Shown here piece after piece: positions 12,036 to 24,005 of a stretch of 64,000 bases of DNA. Made by a program: the position numbers and the translations under genes. Source of the stretch: Ulota crispa (lineage: Eukaryota > Streptophyta > Bryopsida > Orthotrichales > Orthotrichaceae); the NCBI GenBank assembly GCA_963920765.1, contig OY987244.1:8620501-8684500 (forward strand). The letters are read 5' to 3'. The notes under the pieces are model-generated. The model was not told the DNA's origin. It worked only from the letters and a program-made list of their open reading frames with translations, and did no database searches. Numbering within the stretch: the stretch's first letter is position 1; each line of letters opens with the position of its first letter.

Positions 12036-12419
12036 TAGGAAACTTTTGAATCCACATTTGGATTTACAGACCCTGGTTTGAGACATGTACCCCAATTGGT
12101 AATACAGTTACTAACCAACTCCAAAATAAGGACGGGTTTACTTTCACCATTCTGTCTGTAGGAAAGAGCGGAGCTTTTCCATCCTGGCCCGGAAACATGA
12201 ATGTGCCCTAGCCCGGCCTGGTGCATTCATGCAGGCGGGGGGCGGGCAACGATGGCCCTTCACCCCCGGTCGTGTTGTGGAGGTAAGGTACCGGAGTGCG
12301 GCAAAGCTGGGTCCCTCGCACATGTAAGCCGCGTTCAAGGAGTTGATGAAGGTACACTGTCAGATGGCTCAGATGTGCTCCTCTCTCAGAAACTGCTTTT
12401 GTTTTTTTTCAATGCTTAA

Positions 12420-12748
12420 CCCCTAAACGTCGAGGAGGACAGGCTCTGAAAAATGATTCAGGGATTTATGAAAAAATTTATGTGATTTTTTTCAGAAGTA
12501 GCCTTAAACACATGATTCATCATGGAAGACAAAAAATTATTTATTGAGATGTATTCATTTTGTTTTGTAACCCAAATTGTGATACATGGTGTTAGCTCCC
12601 GAGTTGCCCTTCTTGCAATTTTCATGAGGGCACCATACACTGTTGACTTTTCCAACTTTTTGAAGCAATACTACTGGTGCCCATGTGCAAAACACTGTAG
12701 AGTGCTACAGGCAGGGCAAGCCATGGTGATCCATCCATCCTTTAAGGG
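12420..12748. mobile_element. TTAA-flanked piggyBac-like element (family C, 329 bp)
   Basis: TTAA at 12416-12419 and 12749-12752; left end CCCCTAAACG, right end complement CCCTTAAAGG. The interior resembles 41487-41813 in inverted orientation (a shared AAAGTCAACA block and GCAAGAAGGGCAAC-like block). Confidence 0.7.
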
Positions 12749-12751
12749 TTA

Positions 12752-13148
12752 AGGTAGGCGCACCCATAAGCGTGGAAAGAAGGGCTTTGGAGTAGGTAAA
12801 AAAATTGACTAACTTTGAAAAATATATTGTAAGTTAGGAAGTGGAAACCAAAAATATTGGTATCAATTTCAAGGTTCCACCTGCAAATATTTGTTCACAA
12901 AGATTTTTCAAAGTCCAAAATCACTGAAATTGTAAGAACTATGTGTAAGATATGCTAAAAACAAGGCTTGTTGGTTCTTAAATAGTGAGATGGATACTCA
13001 AAAACGTCATGCCAATCACCCACAACCATCACTTCATTACCCATAGCCATCACTTTCTCACCCATAACCACTTGATTTTGTATTCAGTAATCTCTAACTG
13101 TGCTAGGTGACACCCATGGAGACACGGCGCTTATGGGTGCTGCTACCT
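12752..13148. mobile_element. TAAGGT element (family T), 397 bp
   Basis: Inverted ends AGGTAGGCGCACCCATAAGC and complement with TA flanks (12750-12751, 13149-13150). It abuts, and uses the TA inside, the right TTAA of the 12420-12748 element. The interior is shared with 60969-61395. Confidence 0.75.
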
Positions 13149-13539
13149 TACTTGGTTGAATTTCTTCAGTTATTTTCCTTTCCAAAGCATGTTGCCTTCA
13201 ATTTTTAACACTCGCACAAAATTAGAATCCTCTAATTTCATGTTTCATTTTGGTTGAAACCTGAAACGTTCCTTCTGTTAAAATCCTTATCACAAATGGA
13301 ACCTTGCAAAACCATTCACCATAGGAAGGCCAAGGATCCTCCCAATTCATCGAAGTTTGAGTTTGAGGTTGTTATTACAAAGTTTGCAAACTTCACATGA
13401 TAAGAAAAATCAAGGTGTGGGATATAGTATTGTCATAGTCATTAAGTGGTTTCATTATGCCACGATTATCTAAATATGAAACTATTTATTTAATTTTGGA
13501 CAATTTTGAGTTTTTTTGTTCAACTCTAAACTACACAGA

Positions 13540-13863
13540 AGGTGGGAGGCTCATAAACCGTCCATCTAAGGGCTGAAACTGGATTTTGGGGAGGTGAAAT
13601 TTTTTGAAATGTTTTTCAATAAATTTTTTTTGAAAGGTAAGAGGAATTGGCATCTAATTCAAGTCGTTTCATATTTTTTGGAACTTTGTGGACATACTTA
13701 TGAAATTTTAAAGTTGAAGTGCAAGGGCTCTAAAACTGTCCACCTCCTCAAATGTACTCCACTTGTACATTTTTGAAGCCTATAAAAAATAGCATGTACA
13801 AAAGGCATACATTTGAAAAAGTGGACAATTTTAATGCTTGGATGGTTTCAGAGCCTCCTACCT
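13540..13863. mobile_element. TAAGGT element (family T), diverged, 324 bp
   Basis: Inverted ends AGGTGGGAGGCTC and complement of AGGTAGGAGGCTC, with a TA flank on the right and AA on the left. The two halves are partly complementary. Confidence 0.6.
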
Positions 13864-14767
13864 TAACGTCATGAGGTCTCTCAATGTTTTGAATACATCT
13901 CCAAAAATCTAAAAACAAATTATTATTTTTGGGCTTTAAATTCCAATTTTAGCTGTATATGGCTTCTTTACTTGTTTAGGATCGAAGTATTGAAAGTGTG
14001 AGCTTTCTTCTACAAAATAATAGTATATGTTAATATAGATTTTGAAATATTTCTAGGCATTTCTTAAGCCATCCACATGACAATTATTTAATTTTTTGAT
14101 GTTGTACAATCTTGATATTCTTGCAACATGCAATTTGATACAAAATAAAGAATTGTCAAAGTTGCTATGCTTGCAGATTGATACCTTGCAATGTTAGCAA
14201 GTGTTGGGAAATTGTGACGCTTTCATCTTGAAAACTTTAATTGAAAAAAATTTAACAAGTCTCCAAAAGTTCTTTCCGTTTGCTAAGTGGAACATAGTAT
14301 TCTAGGCAAGCACAATTGTAACATACATTTTACCTTCAACCCTACGAATTTGGCCTCCCATTGTTTGCATATTTATCACCTCATTATATTACACAAACCA
14401 ATTAATTCGGAGTTATATTCTATTTCTTCAAATAAGGGTGAACCAAAAATCGATTATGCATAGAACTCCAGAACCAAAAAAAAAAAAAAAAAAAATCCTT
14501 CATTTATTTATCCCAAGTTCCCAACAATTATTGTTTGGACAAAGCAAATATATCTTATTAAGTTCTATATCCTTCATATTTCAAAATACAACTAATTGTT
14601 TGCTCAAGTAACATTCCATTTCAGCCGTATGACTTTAGCATTGAGACCATTAGTTTGGATTGAGACCATTTTGGATTACCTACAAGACTAAATCCAAGTC
14701 TTTCATTAATTCATTAGTTGTACTGAGCTGACCGAGTTTTACATTAGGATACCTCATATTACCATGT
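13864..14767. other. AT-rich intergenic DNA
   Basis: No gene is supported. Contains a poly-A run at about 14476-14494. Confidence 0.45.
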
Positions 14768-15162
14768 GTGCGGGAAGACTCGATTCAAAGATTCAAACAG
14801 ACTCCTGAAGTTTTGATAAGCGAGGGGCCCAGACGATGCATTTGCATGAGCAGGGCTGGCACAGCCTGGCAGGAAGGATCAAGGTCCCGGAAGGACCAGC
14901 GTCACCAGCCGGAGGACCAGGGAGGACCGAGGCTGCGAAGGCCGAAGGCGCAGGCGCGTTCCGTGGTCCGTTCATCAGCGTCCAGGAAGCAGCGCTGCTG
15001 CGAGGGGCGCATTCGGAGAAGACCCCTAAACCAGCACCAGCTCTCATTGCCGAATCTTCAGTCCAGTGTTTTTTTTTCACCTACCACGCGGCACATGCCC
15101 TCCCAGGAATGGACAATTATGAGAGGGAGAGAGGACCACTGGTCCAATTTCTGACAAGGTGA
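14768..15162. other. GC-rich island with overlapping ORFs, origin unclear
   Basis: Roughly 14825-15060 is markedly richer in G and C than the DNA on both sides and is open in several frames on both strands (up to 128 codons). No domain or splice structure was recognised. It may be a captured gene fragment or a decayed exon. Confidence 0.35.
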
Positions 15163-15210
15163 CCTCATGAGGCCCAAAAAAATACACTGCTACAGTTCTT
15201 CCTCACTAAT

Positions 15211-16005
15211 GTCAGGGCCACACAGGCACAAAACCAGCAGTTTGAAACGGATGAAGAATAACTTGTATTTTTGGAAAACTAGGAGACACATACTTTTCCA
15301 ACTTTTCATCTATTGTTCACCTAAAGATAACCTCTCCACCATTCTAGGGCAGGAGGTTTGAGATGCTGGTTTGTGAACTCTCAAAACTAATAGTTTTGAA
15401 CAAACCAAAAAAGTGGGCCCTTTGAAAATCAAAGAATCTACTTTTCCTGATACTAGTAACTCCGCTCCCTCTGCTCCGTGTTTTTTACAAAACGTCAATT
15501 TCAACTGCCTGTTTTGCCCTGTGTGGCCCGGCCTTGATGCCAGGACAGGCCTAAAACTGGCAATTTGAAATAGATGAGATGTAACTTGTATTTTTGGAAA
15601 GTTTAGAGACAACTACTTTTCCAAGTTTTCATTTACTGTTCACCTAGAGATAACCTCTTCACCATTCTAGGGCAAAAGGTTTGATGCCAGGGCCACAAAG
15701 GCCCAAAGCCAACAGTTTGAAATGGATGAAGAATGACTTGTATTTTTGAAAATTTGGGAGACAATCAATTTTCCAAGTTTTCATCTACTATTGAGCTAAA
15801 GATAGCCATTCCACCATTCTAGGGCAAGAAGTTTGAGACAACAGTTTGAAAACTCTCAAAACTGGCAATTTTGAACAAACCAAAAAGGTGGGCCCTTAAA
15901 AGTCAAAAAACTTGCTTTTATGTAAACCAGTAATTACACCACTTTGTTTTTTCAAACTACTAGCTTCTACCATTGGTTTTGGCCTGTGTAGCCCAGCCTT
16001 GACCC
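15211..16005. repeat. Imperfect tandem array of a roughly 320-bp unit with a truncated middle copy
   Basis: Units start near 15211, 15538 and 15685. They share the blocks CAGTTTGAAA, ACTTGTATTTTTGGAAA, ACCATTCTAGGGCA and AACAAACCAAAAA.GTGGGCC. The middle unit is only about 147 bp and lacks the second half. No coding function is evident. Confidence 0.65.
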
Positions 16006-17132
16006 ATGCAACGTTCCCTAAATTGGCTAAATTTAGCAGGATTGCTAACAATGTTTCCATGCAGCTAAAAAAAATGTCAACTTTTCATTGTTAAAATTGA
16101 AAATTTTAGCTTTTTAGCAATGTTTTTAGCCACTTGTGCTAAAAGTGAAAATCATATTTGGAAACACTGGACCCATGGTTTAATTTCTTGACAAATTTTC
16201 ATCTAAATCTTATATCGAAAAGCCTTTGGTGACTAGTACACTAAAAAAGTTGAGGGAAAATCTAGATGAAATCACAAACCTTGCTTTGAGCAACAACCTA
16301 ATTCTCCAGATTTTGGATAAAAGTAGCTTATATTAGTAGTTATTTGGATGAACTTCCACATATAATTCATTATTTCCAAATTTAGCCATAATTCCTTTGT
16401 GCATTCTAGGGTGCAGGTCACTCTACCTTGGCAAAAACAAAAATTAAACCCTACCTTTGACCTGCTCCCTAGCTTTTAAATTTTGTTTTTCTGGTGGTCG
16501 CAGGACAAGCACCCGACCATGCAAGCAAGTAAGAAAATTTTGGACAAAAGTGAATAGAATCCACGACTTGTGCACATTCATCCACAAAATATACTAATTT
16601 TAATATCTTTCATCCAAAATTTGACAAATGCCGTGTTTACCTGGGGAGGATCCTAACGATTTCAACCACAAGATTCTTATATTGATATGATAGCCAGTCC
16701 AATATCAAGGTAAGGTTTACGCAAAAATTCGCCAGGAATTTAAAAGGCTGCTCCCCCCTCCTTCGATAACGAGGTTTTATTTTCTCCCTCAAAATCTCGA
16801 TGGAAAGCAATAAATTTTTTTTTAGACATTCGGTAGTATGTTCTTTATCCTTGGTCGGGGCCGGATGGAATTGCTGCTTTGCTCCACGATAGTTCGTGGT
16901 GCCGCTCTATTCTAATGAAAGTGGATTATTTTTGATGAGAAAATGATTTTCATCCATACTTTGCATATGGTGTTCATGTGCATGGATATAAATAGTTGGC
17001 AGTTTCCGGACGCTCCAGTGTTTTTTTCCAATAAGGGGTTTTTTCAACCGTGGATGTAAGTTAAATAGGTTGGTAACTTTGTCACTCTGGTAAGAATTGC
17101 TTTCTGCACTGCCCAAATTATCTGAAAAATAA
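16006..17132. other. Intergenic, no supported gene
   Basis: AT-rich sequence with short local inverted repeats around TTTAGC/GCTAAA (16020-16150). Nothing else recognised. Confidence 0.4.
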
Positions 17133-17964
17133 CTCCCCTCTCCTCCCCCTCTCTATCCTTCTCTCCACCCTCCCCTGCCCTCTCCCCCTCTGCCCTCCCC
17201 TGCCCTCTCCCCCTCTGCCCTCTCCTGCCCTCTCCCCCTCCCGTGCCCTCTCCCCCTCTGCCCTCCCTTGCCTTCTCCCTCTCTCCGCCCTCCTCTGCCC
17301 TCTCCCCCTCTGCCCTCCCCTGTCCTCTCCCTCTCTTTGCCCTCCCCTGCCCTCTCCCCCTCTGCCCTCCCCTGCCCTCTCCTGCCCTCTCCCCCTCCCG
17401 TGCCCTCTCCCCCTCTGCCCTCCCTTGCCCTCTCCCTCTCTCCGCCCTCCCCTGCCCTCTCCCCCTCTACCCTCCCCTGTCCTCTCCCTCTCTTTGCCCT
17501 CCCCTGCCCTCTCCCCCTCTGCCCTCCCCTGCCCTCTCCCCCTCTGCCCTCCGTGTCCTCTCTCCCTCTGCCCTCCCCTGCCCTCTCCCCCTCTGCCCTC
17601 CCCTGCCCTCTCCCCCTCTGCCCTCCCCTACCCTCTCCCCCTTTGCCCTCCCCTGCCCTCTGCCCTCCCCTGCCCTCCCCTGCCCTCCCCTGCCCTCCCC
17701 TGCCCTCTCCCCCTCTGCCCTCCCCTACCCTCTCCCCCTCTGCCCTCCCCTACCCTCTCTCCCTCTGCCCTCCTCTACCCTCTCCCCCCCCCGCCCTCCC
17801 TTGCCCTCTCCCCTCCGCCCTCCCTTGCCCTCTCCCCCTCTGCCTTCTCTTGCCCTCTCCCTCTCTCCGCCCTCCCCTGCCCTCTCCTCCTCTCCGCCCT
17901 CCCCTGCCCTCTCCCCCTCTGCCCCTCTGCCCTCCCCTGCCCTCTCCCCCTCTGCCCTCCTTTG
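17133..17964. repeat. 832-bp pyrimidine-rich (CCCTC/TGCCC) satellite
   Basis: The plus strand is almost purely C and T, interrupted regularly by single G. The array is built from CCCTCTGCC, CCCTCCCCTG and CTCTCCCC blocks forming an approximately 25-bp unit with many variants. It is open in all three plus frames only because the repeat lacks stop codons (Pro/Ser/Leu/Ala translations), so those ORFs are not called. The minus strand is rich in GGG and GGGG runs. A smaller C/T-rich patch occurs at 18418-18500. Confidence 0.9.
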
Positions 17965-18693
17965 CGGCTGAGGTTAGATGGTATGCATTTTTGCGGGCCC
18001 ATGGTGGAAGATCTTGGCTTTTTCACCCGCCACAAGAATGTACAAGCTTAAAAGTTTAGATGCCTTTTGGAGATTGAAATTGCAATTTTTGAATTCACAT
18101 TTGGATTTGGATTTAGAGACCCTATTTAGTCTAAAACCGCAGAGAAATATAATGCTGAACAACTCCAACATAAAGGGCAAATTCTTACTTTACCCTAGTT
18201 TGAAAAGAGTGAGGTTTTCCACTGTACCTCCACAATACAGCATGCCATCTAACCTCAACGACAACTTTTTTTTTTTTCATGTCAGCAATTATCGCCAAAT
18301 TTCTCGTGTCCACTAGCGATTAGATAAAAATTGGAGGAACTTCACACCAGTGACTCAAAACTATCAAATTTTTTGCTAGACTGGCTCCATATTGCCAAAA
18401 ATAAATGCATTGTCAACTCCTCTCCTCTTGTCCCCGTCCCGTCCTGTCCCTCCCACTCTCCCCTCCCTTCCCCTCCTGTCCTTTCTCCCCTCCCCACTCC
18501 AAACAGAAAACATGCCATGCTTTATGGAGTAAGTTTAGATGAGTGGCACGAGCATTTAGGGTATCTGCAAGGGTGCAATGCAACAGGATCCTTGGATAGG
18601 GAGCCCATTTACACTATTTACAGCATCCTTAGTGCCATCAGCCCTTTGGCTTCGTAAGTTAATTTAATTGTACCCCTGTGATAACTTAAGTTA
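17965..18693. other. Intergenic with fragment of Mutator-like hairpin
   Basis: 18085-18150 resembles the inner arm of the 8872-9273 family (TTTGGATTTAGAGACC and TAGTCTAAAACC). No gene is supported. Confidence 0.4.
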
Positions 18694-19109
18694 AGGTAGA
18701 AGCACCCAAATGTGACACTTACCTTCACATGTGGTAATCTGGAGGGTCTTTTGAGAATGTAATGGCATGTGCTTGTTAGGAAATGGGTACAGATTCAAGC
18801 AAAATAGTTTTCATAATTTTTTGAGATTGTATGAATAAATTACGAATTGTTGAAGGTAATTCCCTAGATTCACCTATTGTGAACACTAGACCCTTGAAAA
18901 AGCAACAACAACAAGACCATATCATGACAACAAAAAGAACATGCCACACCCAATCAAAAACTGCCGCCTACACAATTTTCATTCCCTTGTGTAAACTTAT
19001 GTGTTTGATTTGAGTGCATTCATATCTTATTTGGGTGCAAGAGTGTCTACTTTAGGTTTAATTTTAGATGTCGCAAAACAGCTAGTGTTGTAATTGAGTG
19101 CTCCTACCT
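18694..19109. mobile_element. TAAGGT element (family T), 416 bp
   Basis: Left end AGGTAGAAGCACCCAA, right end complement AGGTAGGAGCACTCAA, with TA flanks at 18692-18693 and 19110-19111. Confidence 0.65.
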
Positions 19110-19571
19110 TAGAGCCATCCATCATGATTCACAGAATCCCTAATCCCAACGCAATTGCCACGTGGCTTGTCAGTCTCGCAAGCCCTACACTACTCTAGGA
19201 ACAGCCTTCAAAGTTGGTTTTTCCATTGGTAGCGCGAGAGATACCTACCAGTGCAAGCTGGTAAGGAAAATTTGCAAAGAAATGGACAGATTCAACAAAG
19301 TGTACACATTCATCCAATTTTTTTACTATTGTTAGTCCATTTCATCCAAACTCTGACAAACCTGGTGTAAGCCTGACAAGGAATTTGGCGATTTCATCCA
19401 TTTCTCCAGCTGGTTTTTATAGCGTTATAGGAGCCAGTCCATAATTGAGGTAAGATTTTGGCAAAAATTCGTTAACTTTTTAAAGGTTGACTAGGAACAA
19501 TGAGAAGCCCTCACTTGCTCGGCAATTTCAAAGAGCCTCAGGAGCCCTTGAAGACGTTTGGTAAGCTGAAC
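19110..19571. other. Intergenic with a G-box-like motif
   Basis: GCCACGTGGC, a palindromic G-box, lies near 19157-19166, but no gene starts nearby. Nothing else recognised. Confidence 0.35.
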
Positions 19572-19574
19572 TTA

Positions 19575-20107
19575 GAGCATCATCAATGCAGCACGGGCAC
19601 TTGGGTGGAGCCTGGGAGGCGGGGCTTGGGATTGCAAAACATTGCTATTTTTCGACTAGTGTATAATTAGAAAAATGAGATTACTATCATTGAAAGTATA
19701 TACAAAAACTTGTCAAACAAACAAAATGACATATGGTATTGGAAATTTAACAAACTAACTAACGCCCATTGAAAAAATAGCTAAAGGACAAACAACACGG
19801 CAAACCATGCCTAATAAAGAATAATTAGATAGTGGCACTCCAAATTCTGAATTTGGAGTGCCACTATCTAATTATTCTTTATTAGGCATGGTTTGCCGTG
19901 TTGTTTGTCCTTTAGCTATTTTTTCAATGGGCGTTAGTTAGTTTGTTAAATTTCCAATACCATATGTCATTTTGTTTGTTTGACAAGTTTTTGTATATAC
20001 TTCCAATGATAGTAATCTCATTTTTCTAATTATACACTAGTAAAAAATAGCAATTTTTTTGCAATCCCAGGCGCCACCCAAGTGCCCGTGTTGCATTGAT
20101 GATGCCC
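19575..20107. mobile_element. Harbinger-like giant hairpin, 533 bp, TTA duplication
   Basis: TTA flanks both sides (19572-19574, 20108-20110). Ends GAGCATCATCAATGCA and the complement of GGGCATCATCAATGCA are of the plant Tourist/Harbinger type. The arms are nearly perfectly complementary down to a single central base at 19848 (CCAAATTC-T-GAATTTGG). Apart from a small extra segment in the left arm near 19620 the arms differ at few positions. No ORF. Confidence 0.8.
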
Positions 20108-20442
20108 TTACTGTTGTAGTAAAGTAGTCTATGTGTGTGTCGATGTGCAGGAAAAATTGGCTTCTAGTTCATTATTAGCGGATGAAATTGGGAAAAAAAC
20201 CTATTGCATTTTGAAATTATTGGCAAAAAACCAGTTAGATTTCACTAAAGATTCTAAATACAATATATTATAGTATAAATTTAGAAAAACTTCCGGCACA
20301 CTTTGGCAAAAAATTGGTTGTATATGAAAAATACCAATTTTTAGTTGGTGAAGTCCAAAAAAATTTCCGCACATTGGTGTGTGTGTCAGCTGTTGAGCCT
20401 CCCAGCAAGGCTCCAAAACAAAAGAATTTCTCCAACGAGGTA

Positions 20443-20799
20443 AGGTAGAAATACCATAAACGGTTACTGCCCGATAATGGCAGAGTAGAGTGTTCTTAAA
20501 CCAACAAAAGTTGGCTTTGAAAGAGATTTCAGAAAGATACTCTTTCCTCACATTTGATTGGTTCAAATTTGTTTCGGAATAAGGTTCTAGAGGTAGCCGT
20601 TTAAGGTGCATCTATGAAACTAGAATCTATCCAAACCCTAAATCCACATTTATATTGCATAAAATATTCATTTTTGAGTTTTTTTTTTTTCACTCTTCCT
20701 TATCCTTGTTTCTCCACAAGCTAAGCTTAATTTCTCAAGAAATTCCCCATATCTTTAGGCTAAAGTGCCTTATTTTAACCGTTTATGATATTTCTACCT
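20443..20799. mobile_element. TAAGGT element (family T), 357 bp
   Basis: Ends AGGTAGAAATACCATAAACG and complement with TA flanks. A 136-codon minus-strand ORF (20201-20611) overlaps it but starts in the element and runs into AT-rich flank without a domain. Confidence 0.75.
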
Positions 20800-20893
20800 T
20801 AAGTTAGGGCATCATGCCTGAAGATTCATGGATTCCAAATTGTTCTTTGCCTCACTTGTGTATTATGCCCTATCCCGGCCAAGCCCCAACTTA

Positions 20894-21029
20894 AGGTAGA
20901 TGCACCCATTAGCGAGCGTTTAAGATTTCCAACCATATGTACTTACAATGTTCATTTCACTTCTAAAATGAATATTCTAAATACATAGGGTTAGAGTTCA
21001 AACCCCCTTGCTAATGGGTGTGTCTACCT
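20894..21029. mobile_element. TAAGGT element (family T), short, 136 bp
   Basis: Ends AGGTAGATGCACCCATTAGC and complement, TA flanks at 20892-20893 and 21030-21031. Confidence 0.75.
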
Positions 21030-21269
21030 TAGCACCTTTGCAATGCCAAGGTTTAAAAATTGTTAAACGTGTGGCTTAATTTCATTGTCCTACTTTTGAG
21101 TATTCTGCCGTGGATATTTCTTTCATTAGAGCATATGATTTGCTAATTATTTTGCTTTAAAAATATTTTACACGGAAGTGAGTTACTTCACTGAAATAAT
21201 GGAATCAAGGGAGATATGTCAACACCTTGCAGGCAACACGTATGTCAAATACATATCTATAATGAACTA

Positions 21270-22065
21270 GGGAATTGATATGTGCACACCCGGGGTTTGG
21301 TATATGCACACCCCTGAGGGTAAATTTAGATTTTTAACATCAAAAGTTGAATTTGAAAATTTTGAGTTCAGATTTGAACTTATATAACATTTAGTAGCAC
21401 TCAACAAAGCCTGCCATCCTTGCTAAAGAATGGTGTGGAGTATTTCACACTATTCTTTAGCTATGGGGACACATGGTTAAAATTTTCTGACTATCAAGAA
21501 AGCTGCAAAACCGTATGATAGAGGGGAGGTCACAAAAAGACCTACGTGGCACCCAATTAGGGGACGGTATCCCACAATTTTTCTTTGCCATTTGCTTGGG
21601 TTTGGGCTAGACGCAGGCATTCATTATTCTCCCGGCTTTTTTAAGCGCACTTCTGCTCTAGCGCTCTTTCCAATCATATTTGTTCATGGATGACACCCAT
21701 GAAGAGAGGGAAAGGCAGCATGAAGAGAGGCTATTGAATGTTATGTAAAGACCTTGATTTAGTATAGAACCATAAAGGAAGTTAGAATTGAACAACACTC
21801 AATGAAAAAGCTTAGCTAGGATGCAAACTAGTACTATTACTTTTGCTTGTAAAAAAAGCTAAACTTTTCCATTAGGTGTTGTTCAATTATAACCTTCTTC
21901 ATGATTCTAGACAAAAGCAAAATTTGTAAGTCCAAATTTGAATTCAAACTTTTTGAATCCAACTTTTTGATAGTAAAAATCTAAAATCTACACCACAGCG
22001 GGTGTACATATATCAAACCACAGGTGTGCATATATCAAACCACTGGTGTGCATATATCAATTCCC
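21270..22065. mobile_element. Mutator-like hairpin with central foreign segment, 796 bp
   Basis: Ends GGGAATTGATATGTGCACA and complement. Flanks ATGAACTA and ATAAACTA are a near-duplicate. The arms match the 8872-9273 family, but between about 21390 and 21745 lies unrelated, GC-richer sequence. The right end carries three tandem copies of a unit containing GGTGTGCATATATCAA. Confidence 0.7.
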
Positions 22066-22384
22066 ATAAACTAACATCTAACACCAGTCGCGAATGATCT
22101 CTTCACCAGTCAGGTTTTTATACTTATGAGTTCATTACCTTTTTTTTACAAAGGAAACTGCAAAGGCATCTTTACAACTATTATTGCTTACTACTGGTCT
22201 GTTGTATTGTGTATGCATTACATGTATATTCTTAGAAAAGTTTCAATAACCAATTCTTGATATGAATAACAAGCGTTTGTATTCCACTTTTTCCTCAATT
22301 ATGAAACTATACTAATCAGTGTTCAAGTCGTAGTATATTGAATCATATTGTCTTTATGCAAGTCATGGACTTTCTGATGCACTA

Positions 22385-22697
22385 AGGTAGGAGCACCCAT
22401 AAACGTCAAACTAAGGGTTTTGAACGTGATGACTATTAATAAACAAAATGCAAATTATAGGATCCTACTAGGAATAGAAAAAAATGAGTTTGTATTTTTG
22501 AATGTATTATTTGGATATTGTGAGAATAAGTTGTGAATTTTTAAAGAGCAAACTGCCATTGCATCCATAACCACTTTCAAGATTTCATGTTCACATGTTG
22601 TACACCCTTGTCATTACATCTATTCACTTCCATAGATTTTCCAAGATTTTGAAAGTGACGGTTATGGGGACACTAACGCTTATGGGTGCTCCTACCT
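22385..22697. mobile_element. TAAGGT element (family T), 313 bp
   Basis: Ends AGGTAGGAGCACCCATAAAC and complement with TA flanks at 22383-22384 and 22698-22699. Closely similar along its length to 11508-11821. Confidence 0.8.
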
Positions 22698-22888
22698 TAT
22701 GCCCCAATGGGAAAAAGAACATTAAGAAGTGTTGAAAAAAGAGATTTTTCATGCAAGAGGTTTCTATCTAGAAGCATAATTCACAATTCTTGACAACCAT
22801 GACTCTTTGTTAGAGAACTCTAATTTTTGAGCTATGCATACAAAATTACACTTGGATAAAAGTAAGATTTTCAAAGCTTGTAACCTGA

Positions 22889-22998
22889 ATTTTGGTCAAT
22901 GTGGAGTTGCATGTTATATATGGAGTGTATTTGGACATTGGACCAATAGTCCTGATACACTCCATATATAACATATAACTCCACATTGATCAAAATTC
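22889..22998. repeat. Inverted repeat, about 43-bp arms
   Basis: A left arm containing TTATATATGGAGTGTAT (22889-22930) is complementary to 22956-22998 around a 25-bp loop. No element ends were identified. Confidence 0.6.
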
Positions 22999-23288
22999 AC
23001 GTTTTGTACTCTATTTTCAGTTACCTGCAACAAGCGCTTCACTATGTTTCCTTCAACTACTCAATACTTACTTGTAGCTTTTAATAAAAAAACCTCCTGA
23101 ATCCAAGGGTCAAATAAAAATTTCAAAAGAATATGACAAAGGTGACCACAAATCAATTAGACATCAAGGACAAGGATACATATCCACTGAGGGATACAAG
23201 ACCTACCCTAAATAATAGGATTCACAAGCAAGCTCACTCAGACCATAGACGGAAAGTTCTGAGTTCATTTCCAGCACTCTTTGCTGAA

Positions 23289-24005
23289 GGGAATTGATAT
23301 GTGTACCACACACTTTGAACTACTGTACCACACCCCGGGGTGAATTTTAGATTTCTACCATCAAAAAGGTGAATTTTAGAATTTGGAATTCAAATTTGGA
23401 CTTAGAGACCATGATTTTGTATAGAACCATAAAAAAAAGTTGTAATTCAACAACACCTAATGAAAGAGTTTAGTTAGGGAGAAAAGTGTTACTTTTACTT
23501 TTGTTTGTAAAAAAGATAAGCTTCTTCATTGGGTGTTGTTGAATTACAACTTTTTTCATAGTTCTAAGGTCAAAGGTTTTAATTTTGATCAAGCTCTAGT
23601 TTGAATCAACTCTAGGAACATTTGACATTTTACAAGAAATACCTATTACTGACATTGATGAGTTAGGTAAGCTTAGCAATAAAATGTCAGATGTTCCTAA
23701 AGCTGATCGGAAGACCTTAGAACCATGAAAAAAGTTGCAATTCAACAACACCCAATGAAAAAGCTTATCCTCTTTTACAAACAAAAGTAAAAGTAACACT
23801 CCTTTTCATAGCTAAACTTCTTCATTGGGTACTGCTAAATTGCAACTTTTTTCATGGTTTTAGACTAAATCATGGTCTCTAAGTCCAAATCTGAATTCCA
23901 AATTCTCAAATTCAGCTTTTTAATGGTAGAAATCTAAAATTTACCTTAGGGTGTGGTACAGTATGGTACAGTACTTCAAAGGGTGTGGTACCTATATCAA
24001 TTCCC
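23289..24005. mobile_element. Mutator-like hairpin, 717 bp, exact 9-bp duplication
   Basis: Ends GGGAATTGATATGTGTACC and the complement, flanked by TTTGCTGAA at 23280-23288 and 24006-24014. Same family as 8872-9273 and 21270-22065. It carries the nested TAAGGT-type insertion 23567-23717 and an extra partial arm copy near 23725-23850. Confidence 0.8.
23567..23717. mobile_element. TAAGGT-type hairpin nested at the dyad of the Mutator-like element
   Basis: Ends AGGTC and complement with TA flanks (23565-23566, 23718-23719). Inner arms contain GAACATTTGACATTTTA and its near-complement. Removing it restores GGTTCTAGAACC-like symmetry in the host hairpin. Confidence 0.6.

Noticed and set aside
17243-18059. 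Long Pro/Ser/Leu-rich ORFs of 208-263 codons in all three plus frames
   Set aside because: They exist only because the CCCTC satellite lacks stop codons; no start context, domain or splice support.
20201-20611. 136-codon minus-strand ORF
   Set aside because: Spans a TAAGGT element and its flank; no recognisable domain.
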